From contig NC_092565.1 in the NCBI RefSeq assembly GCF_037975245.1, positions 18,705,999 through 18,769,998 of the forward strand: 64,000 nucleotides of DNA. The letters are read 5' to 3'. This document shows, piece after piece, positions 58,001-64,000 of the stretch. A program made the position numbers and the translations under genes. Source of the stretch: Apostichopus japonicus. Taxonomy: Eukaryota; Echinodermata; Holothuroidea; Aspidochirotida; Stichopodidae. Below the pieces are notes generated by a model. It was not told the origin of the DNA. It saw nothing but the letters and a program-made list of their open reading frames with translations, and made no database searches. Numbering within the stretch: position 1 is the stretch's first letter; each line of letters opens with the position of its first letter.

Positions 58001-61000
58001 TTTTTAGATCCTCCTGCAAATAGGAACTCGTGAACAAGCCTCATTGGCTTATCAAAGCCGCAAGCTGACCGAAGTCAGTCTCTTAGATTCATATTTAACG
58101 TCCATGATTATGAATTGTCAATTGTCAACAACTCTGTAACTGGACGACAGATATTAATCTGGAGTGACCTTATGATTGGAAGGCACCGGCGTTAACCACT
58201 GAGCTAACACTCCTTATGATAGTCGAAAAAATGTTAGCAAACTTTTTTTTACAAATGAAATGGATTGAAAAAGGAGTGCTGGATGAAAAAAAAATTGCAA
58301 TGTTATAGGATGTGAGATAGAGCGTGGTTTTAATGAAAGTGGCACATCTTTGATCTTGAAAAAGAGGGGGAAAAATCTGCATTAAATGGGTCCTGCCTAG
58401 TTAGCATGCTGAAAATTACTATACAGTTGCTGAAAGAACTTTACAGGAAGCTTAATGCTACAAATTAATTCCCAGATTCTGGAGAGGGTCCAACTTGTAA
58501 ACCAAAATTGCAAAGTCTGAAATTGCTATGTAAGTGATAGCCAAATGGGAGGCAACAACCAAACCTTTCCTACGTGTGATAAACAATTTTCCCAACCTGC
58601 TATGGAAATTATTATTTCCAGAGGATTGGAAGATATCAAATATTATGTTTCTTCAAAATCAGAACTCAACATTTTGAGCAAGTCTAATTTTGATATCATT
58701 TAAAGATATATGGTCTTCTTAATTTATTAAATATTTCTTTCTAATTGTGAGTTTTTTTGATATATATTTTTTTTGATAGATGCTCAATCTGAAATCTTGA
58801 AGTTCTTAATATGACCTAATGCTACCATGGGTGAAATAGGGGGCAGTATTCTGTTTGCATTCAACTTAAAAATGTAAAAAGAAACAGGTTTCACTTCCTG
58901 TGGTGCAATAACATAAAAAAAATATTATGACTTTTGTTTTTTCATAAAAGAACCTGAAGGTAGTCTCAGTGTGTTGTCTGATTTGTCTGATCATCGGCCG
59001 TTCGTTACTTTCTAAATACCAGAATGCTTTGCAAAATGGACTACACATGTGCCAATATGTATAGCAGTTGAAGGCATTGAAGACTCGCCCCAAACCGCGT
59101 GTCACGCTCTGAAAAAGTTAACATTCCGTTGCTTGCAAGTGAAGTTTTCTGCTTGTTGCTACAAAATGCAGACAGTAATGAAACATGATACCTTGTTATC
59201 TTTAGCTGGACCTGAGATATCCATCGCTGTATCGTTTGTACACTGTGCTGTGGGTATTGGCCACAGCTGTATGTACTGACTGTACACTAGTGTCTAATTA
59301 CCAAAGGTAGCAAGCTGTGTGCGTATTTTCTAGGATCGATGGTGGTGTCTAACACTTCTGTTACACCTCATTCGAAACTAGGTCAGATTACCGGCATTAG
59401 ACATTTCTTTTTGCGAGAGTCTTCACACCCTTTACAGGATACAAAACCATAGCATTTTCTTTACTTTATCAGAAATTAAATTCATAAACCTGAAGAAAGG
59501 ACCCACAGAAATTTTGAATTGCAAAAGACTCTGTGTCATAAATACTTCAGATCTCTTTGTTTTCTGTTTTGTTTTTTCCTCAGATGTTTGAGTCAGATGG
59601 CTCTGTGATGGTCTTTTGGTATGCATTACCTGCAGCTGAATCTACTCAAGGTCTGTTAGTTATAATTAATTGATTATCAGAAAAATGATCCAGTAAAGAA
59701 CTCATTTATTGATTAGAAAATTGATGTTTGCAAATGATTTGTTGTTTAGTTTACTACAACATAAACATGAGAATATGCACAAAGCCCTTTTGAAAATCTC
59801 AACCACAGTAGTGAATACTTTATTTTATTGTCTACAGCCAGAAGCATGGTTGGAAAACCTTGCGAACCAAACGGATGCGAGGGCGTTGTGGTCAAGTGGT
59901 TAAGGCAGTGGACTTGTGATCTAAGGATTACAGGTTCGAGCCCTGGCCAGATCATTGCGTTGTGTCCTTGGGCAAGGGGCTTTATCTCCATTGCCTCTCT
60001 TCACCCAGGTGTATAAATGGGGACCTGCGAGGTAACTTGTAAATATAGTTGCGTGCGCCGGTTTGTGGCTGCACCCTATGGGAAGTCCCCCGGGGGACAC
60101 GTGGTTGTGGTGCACTATGGTGCCCCAGGAGAGATTGATTGAATTGTGCACACTTTGGTGTGTGGGTGTGACAAGTTACCAATGACCAGGGGTTAAGTTG
60201 TAAAGTCGTGTGAGGAGGCATTAGCCTCATAGAAGACTGTAAACATTCAACTTTAACTTTAACCAGAATAGTGGGAAATGTAGGGTCCTAGTGGGAATTC
60301 ACTGTACAAAAGAAAGTAGTAATAATAATGAGGGAAAAAAGATGGTAAAAGGTGTAGAGAATAGAATAGAATAGTGGGAAATGTAGGGTCCTAGTGGGAA
60401 TTCACTGTACAAAAGAAAGTAGTAATAATAATGAGGGAAAATAGATGGCAAAAGGTGTAGAGATCTGTGTCAAAATTAAAGATAGAGAGGATTGATCAGT
60501 AGAACAGTTCAGTTCAACAGTTCGTTTCATTGTTAAAAAAACAACCCTTTTTGTATCGGGATTGCTTGTTCATACACTATGTGACTAATAGCAGGAAATT
60601 GTCAATACTAGCAAACACGTTCACAGTGAAGTCAGTTAGGGTTTCCCTACTCAGGCTCGCAGTTGGTCTTAGCTCCGAATGCAATATTCATGTTTTACTT
60701 TAAAAGATTAAACGAACGATGAAAGGTGTTCTCCTGAGCTCATACGCCGGTCTGCAGTTGGTTCACGTTTTTTCTGATTTACTTTGCTTTTGTAGGCTTA
60801 CTCTTCACAAGGGGTATCGCAGTCTTACCGGACAATTTAATAGCCATTGGTGAGTCAGTTATCCTACGCATTTCTGTAGTACTTATTGCTTTATCAAATC
60901 ACGACAGTTAGAAACCGTAATGAAATGATTATCAGCCTAGCTGATATTATTTGTAGCCAACACATAACTGTCTGTGAAGCTGCATTTTGTATTTCACAGG

Positions 61001-63939
61001 AAGCTCTTGTCATTCTGGCAAAGCCCGATTTGCACATCAGTAGATATGCAGAAATCTAGCTTAGCCATGTATATATGGGAGTCCCAATCATTGAATAAAC
61101 ATCAGATTAATAGAGAAGTGAACCATTCAATAAAACCTATCAAAGCTTTGCTAAGTTATTTTTTTTTTTTTATTGCTAAGTTATTTTAAAGAACATTACT
61201 TTATACATAACAACAATTTTCTTGTTCAAATTCTTTGTCTGTCCTGCACTTTTTATGGACAGAAATCACAGATTTATGTTTTCAAGTGCCTGATCATTTC
61301 AGTAATGGTGGAAACTAGATGGCGGCAAATCCAATGCAAGCATCACCATGTTTGCTGAGGAAGCAGGACACTTCGCCCAACAACCATTTCGCCCAACTGC
61401 CATTTCGCCCAACCTTACCATTTCGCCCAACCAGCCTGGTCATTTCGCCTAACCAGCCTGGTCATTTCGCCCAACCAGCCTGGTCATTTCGCCCAACCAG
61501 CCTGGTCATTTCGCCCAACCAGCCTGGTCATTTCGCCCAACCAGTCTGGTCATTTCGCCCAACCTTGATTAAATATGATATTTCAAAAGGAAAACGTTCG
61601 GGAATTGTTAACGTTACAGGATACGAACCGAATATTAAGGAAACTTGAGGATTGATCAGTGTGTTAGGGGTTAGGTTTGATAGTAAACGTTCGAATATTA
61701 AGGAAACTTGAAGTCCTTTACTTTGTATAACTTTAGTAAGGAAACGTTCGGGAATTTTTAACGTTACAGGATACGAACCGAATATTAAGGAATCTTGAGG
61801 ATGGATCAGTGTTTTAGGGGTTAGGTTTGATGCTTTTTAGTCACTTCGCCCAACAACCATTTCACCGCCCAACAAACACAGGGGAATCGGTCTTCATAAA
61901 GACCTAGGTTTGATACTGTAGGTCTTTATGAAGACCGATTCCCCTGTGTTTGTATAATAATGTAACTTCCATTGTATGCGCAAACGCCTAAAGTAGTGTA
62001 ATCCTCCCATTATACCCGAAATAACTGCTCAGACTCCGATCGATATCGAGCGGACCTCATTTTTTTATTTACCTATTACGAAGTAACCTTACCCAAAATA
62101 AATCAAATTGAACTAGTGGAATAGAAAAAGTAATATTATTCTGACTGAATATTAGTAAAAATAAGGTTGGGCGAAATGACCATGCTGGTTGGGCGAAATG
62201 ACCAGGCTGGTTGGGCGAAGTGACCAGGCTGGTTGGGCGAAATGGCAGTTGGGCGAAATGGTTGTTGGGCGAAGTGACTAGAAAGCTTTGCTGACAGATG
62301 TTAATTTTTACGAATAAAATCAAGCGTCCTATTCTACACATATAAAGCCTGACAGAGGGCTTTGTTAATATCATAGTTAGGTTTCATATACCTTCAATTT
62401 CAACGAAAAATAAACCCATCTGAATCACCCTATGAATATTCAGCATACTTCTTCTCTCAAAGTTTTGGTCGTTAGGTTAAGACTAAACCACTTCTGCATG
62501 TACCATTCGATTGACTTCCAACGCAGGCTCGAAATTGTTATCCAAGGCTTAACATTTTTTCTTTTCAGGAACCCACTATGGTGGAATCCTAGTTTTCAGA
62601 GTGCCGAGCCAAGGAACGAACGTGACTCTTTGTCAAACCTTGAAATGTCATGACTACCCCATCACGGCAATAGCCACAGAGGGCGCTGTCATGGCCAGTG
62701 CTGACGATAGCGGAGGAATCACGGTTTGGGAGACGGTTCAGGACCAGGTTGGAAGAGTAGCTAAAATAAATGGAGGAGGGTAAGAGATGACTCCGAACAG
62801 TTTTAATTTGAAAAGTTTTTTTTTTACTAAAAGTGATTTAACAACAATTCTGTTCAATTCTTACAAATATGTTATTCAGACACTTTTGTTATATTATTAT
62901 TGTTAAGCCCATAAAAGCTTTTTCAAACACTGTTTAAATATAATTAAAGTTGTTTTGATTATTTGAAATTAAATTTCAATACTTAATCTAATGAACTGCT
63001 TGGTAATCCACAGAATGTTCCCAGTTTAAAGTAAAATGCCACTAAATAGCATAATATCAGAGTAGATGCAGTTCATTACCAGGAGAAGACAAAGCAATTT
63101 TTTTATTTATTTATCAATTTTATTTACTATAAAAAAAACTTGATATGTCGTTAAGTATATGAGTTTTAAGCATATGTTACCAGAAGTGCAGGGCCAAGGA
63201 ACCATGCCTTCTCCTGCGATGGTAGGCCAAGGAACCATGCCTTCTGTTATTGTAGGCCAAGGGAAAATGCCTTCTGTAATTGTAGGTCAAGGGACCATGC
63301 CTTCTCCTGCAATTGCAGAACTTTTAATGGAATATCGGCAGAAAGGAGTTAGCTCATGAAACAGGGCAAGTTCTTTTGCAAGTATAAATAAATATATAAA
63401 TTCAATCTTTTATGTATTTATTTATTTTTATTCTTTAGATCATCATGCACATCCCTGGTGGTCTACAAACAGATGGTGATTGCTGGTTATGGTTCGGGCC
63501 ATATCAGGATATTTGATGCATTCAAAGCCACCATGATGGTGGAGGTCTGCGCCCATGCCAGGTGGATCCATGCTATTGATTTAGCTCCAGACAGTGGTCT
63601 GGTAAGTAAGACGTTTAATTCTATGCATGTCATTAAAAGATCGCTTTGTTGTTTCATTCGACCAATACGCTCGTAGCTGCAAAGTTGTGAAGAGGAAACT
63701 GTTAACCATTACTTCTCTTCTAAAAGTTCCCCTTTGGCAAAAACCTAGACTACAGTCATCCTTTCTCTGCTCTTACCTTCCCTCCTAAAACCAAGTATGT
63801 GGAAATAATAGTTCTCAAATTCTGGACATTCATATTAATATTAACAAAATCTTTACTTCTTGTTTGATAGCTGGTGTCAACTTCTGAAGACACTTTTGTT
63901 AGAGTCTGGTCCATACTGAAGAAGCAAGATGACGTTCAT
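55067..63939 (+). CDS. WDR54, WD-repeat domain protein 54, 3' end beyond window
   Basis: Seven coding exons, phase-consistent: 55067-55297, 57822-57884, 59584-59650, 60796-60849, 62569-62779, 63439-63601, 63871-63939, then a GTAAGA donor. They give 286 residues against about 334 in human WDR54, so roughly 50 C-terminal residues are missing off the edge. Seen: N-terminus with NNLSALVIPDKQLTTYAVVH (human: NNLSVLQLPARNLTYFGVVH), LVLCSQQGVQMFESDGSVMV, HDYPITAIATEG then SADDSGGITVWE, VIAGYGSGHIRIFDA, and STSEDTFVRVWS. The repeated S.D...VW pattern marks beta-propeller blades. The start ATG is the first in the exon and fits the human N-terminus. Cellular role in this organism is unknown; the mammalian protein has been linked to growth signalling, which I would not transfer. 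Confidence 0.88.
55963..56237. mobile_element. MITE with 18-bp TIRs and telomere-like core, WDR54 intron 1
   Basis: The ends GTGGCTATTCTTACGACT (55963-55980) and AGTCGTAAGAATAGCCAC (56220-56237) are perfect inverted repeats. The direct repeat ATTTTCGTCC lies 3-4 bp outside each end (55950-55959 and 56242-56251), probably the target duplication. The centre (56080-56127) is a degenerate TTAGGG array. A second AGTCGTAAGAATA-like motif lies just inside the right end (56185-56195). Confidence 0.78.
57398..57437. repeat. Imperfect hairpin in WDR54 intron 1
   Basis: AATTTTAGGGAACATG and CATGTGTTTCCTAAAAATT pair with one or two mismatches around GTGAAA. The left half recurs at 57443-57460. Confidence 0.55.
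58000..58212 (-). mobile_element. tRNA-derived SINE, full-length minus copy, WDR54 intron 2
   Basis: The same family as 688-911 with body and tRNA-like head (GGAGTGTTAGCTCAGTGGTT on the minus strand at 58212-58193). It is about 10-15% diverged by eye and follows a TGTATGTATTTTTA tail. Confidence 0.8.
59876..60264 (+). mobile_element. Second SINE family, tRNA-derived, WDR54 intron 3
   Basis: The head (59876-59950) has A-box-like GTGGTCAAGTGGTTAAGG and B-box-like GGTTCGAGCCC, like a Ser/Leu tRNA. A 310-bp body follows with ATTGCGTTGTGTCCTTGGGC, TGTATAAATGGGGACC and CGTGTGAGGAGGCATTAGCC, then an ACTTTAACTTTAACC tail. The GC content is higher than in surrounding DNA. Relationship to named deuterostome SINE cores was not tested. 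Confidence 0.75.
60265..60470 (+). repeat. 103-bp tandem duplication
   Basis: AGAATAGTGGGAAATGTAGG starts at 60265 and 60368. The copies differ at only a few positions. It abuts the SINE tail directly. Confidence 0.88.
61369..62276. repeat. Foldback element with inverted TTTCGCCCAAC arrays, WDR54 intron 4
   Basis: The left arm (61369-61565) starts CACTTCGCCCAACAACCATT and has six tandem units of CAACCAGCCTGGTCATTTCGCC (24 bp). The right arm (62165-62276) is its inverse and ends GGTTGTTGGGCGAAGTG. Between them are two direct copies of ACGTTCGGGAATTNTTAACG... (61592 and 61744), a third internal terminus (61850-61880) and a perfect hairpin (61873-61952). No protein and no clear target duplication is seen. 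Confidence 0.8.
61873..61952. repeat. Perfect 32-bp stem hairpin
   Basis: Arms 61873-61904 and 61921-61952 are exact reverse complements (CAAACACAGGGGAATCGG... and ...CCGATTCCCCTGTGTTTG), loop 16 nt. It lies at the centre of the foldback element. Confidence 0.9.
63192..63317 (+). repeat. 30/33-bp minisatellite, open in frame, WDR54 intron 5
   Basis: Four units (33, 30, 30, 33 bp) of GGCCAAGGAACCATGCCTTC-type sequence. All lengths are multiples of three, so a frame reading GQGTMPS-P/V repeats stays open (63159-63359). It is preceded by GTGCAG, which could act as an acceptor. Most likely intronic. Confidence 0.8.
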
Positions 63940-64000
63940 GTAAGATGTGACATCATGTTTAATCATTATTGCCAAATCATGTGGTATATCATTTATTCAT

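Noticed and set aside
61369-61565. CRISPR-like array
   Set aside because: Direct repeats without unique spacers, in a eukaryotic intron, with an inverted partner array.

Overview
This is a 64-kb stretch of a metazoan nuclear genome, AT-rich, with small exons in large introns and a dense load of transposons, SINEs and minisatellites. Exon homology to BRD8, WDR54 and clarins, echinoderm-like repeat texture (many AGGCCTA runs) and tRNA-derived SINEs suggest an invertebrate deuterostome, most likely an echinoderm. The phylum is inference from composition, not proof.

Layout. 1-12.5 kb: no convincing gene. It holds an inverted pair of tRNA-SINEs, two nested hAT-type transposons with clean 8-bp target-site duplications (TSDs), a Penelope-like fragment with a decayed hammerhead ribozyme, and AT microsatellites. 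12.5-24.6 kb: two tandem minus-strand clarin-like genes (four membrane segments each, three coding exons, both introns phase 1). The second gene's introns hold a higher-order tandem repeat (19.7-20.3 kb) and a 2.37-kb terminal-inverted-repeat (TIR) transposon with subterminal minisatellite arrays. 25.0-26.8 kb: a tentative two-exon gene for a 52-residue secreted peptide, head to head with the second clarin gene. 26.2-29.6 kb: remains of two LINEs. 31.8-52 kb: BRD8, a bromodomain subunit of the NuA4/TIP60 histone acetyltransferase complex, plus strand, 16 coding exons in consistent phase. 55.1-63.9 kb: the first seven coding exons of WDR54, plus strand, running off the window.

How the genes work together. 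BRD8 is a chromatin protein, WDR54 a WD-repeat protein and the clarins are tetraspan membrane proteins; nothing suggests a shared pathway. The two clarins are a local tandem duplication. BRD8 and WDR54 are head to tail, 3.1 kb apart.

The most novel material is in the repeats: hammerhead-ribozyme-like cores in Penelope-type copies, one of them a 367-bp insertion with a 13-bp TSD and two opposed arms; an unassigned TIR transposon with an 8-bp TSD and a helix-turn-helix ORF; a 361-bp hAT MITE inserted 17 bp past a BRD8 splice donor; triplication of a BRD8 exon end with its 5' splice site; and a perfect 32-bp hairpin inside a foldback element in a WDR54 intron. All gene models are read by eye from splice signals, phase and remembered family similarity; no alignment or search was run.
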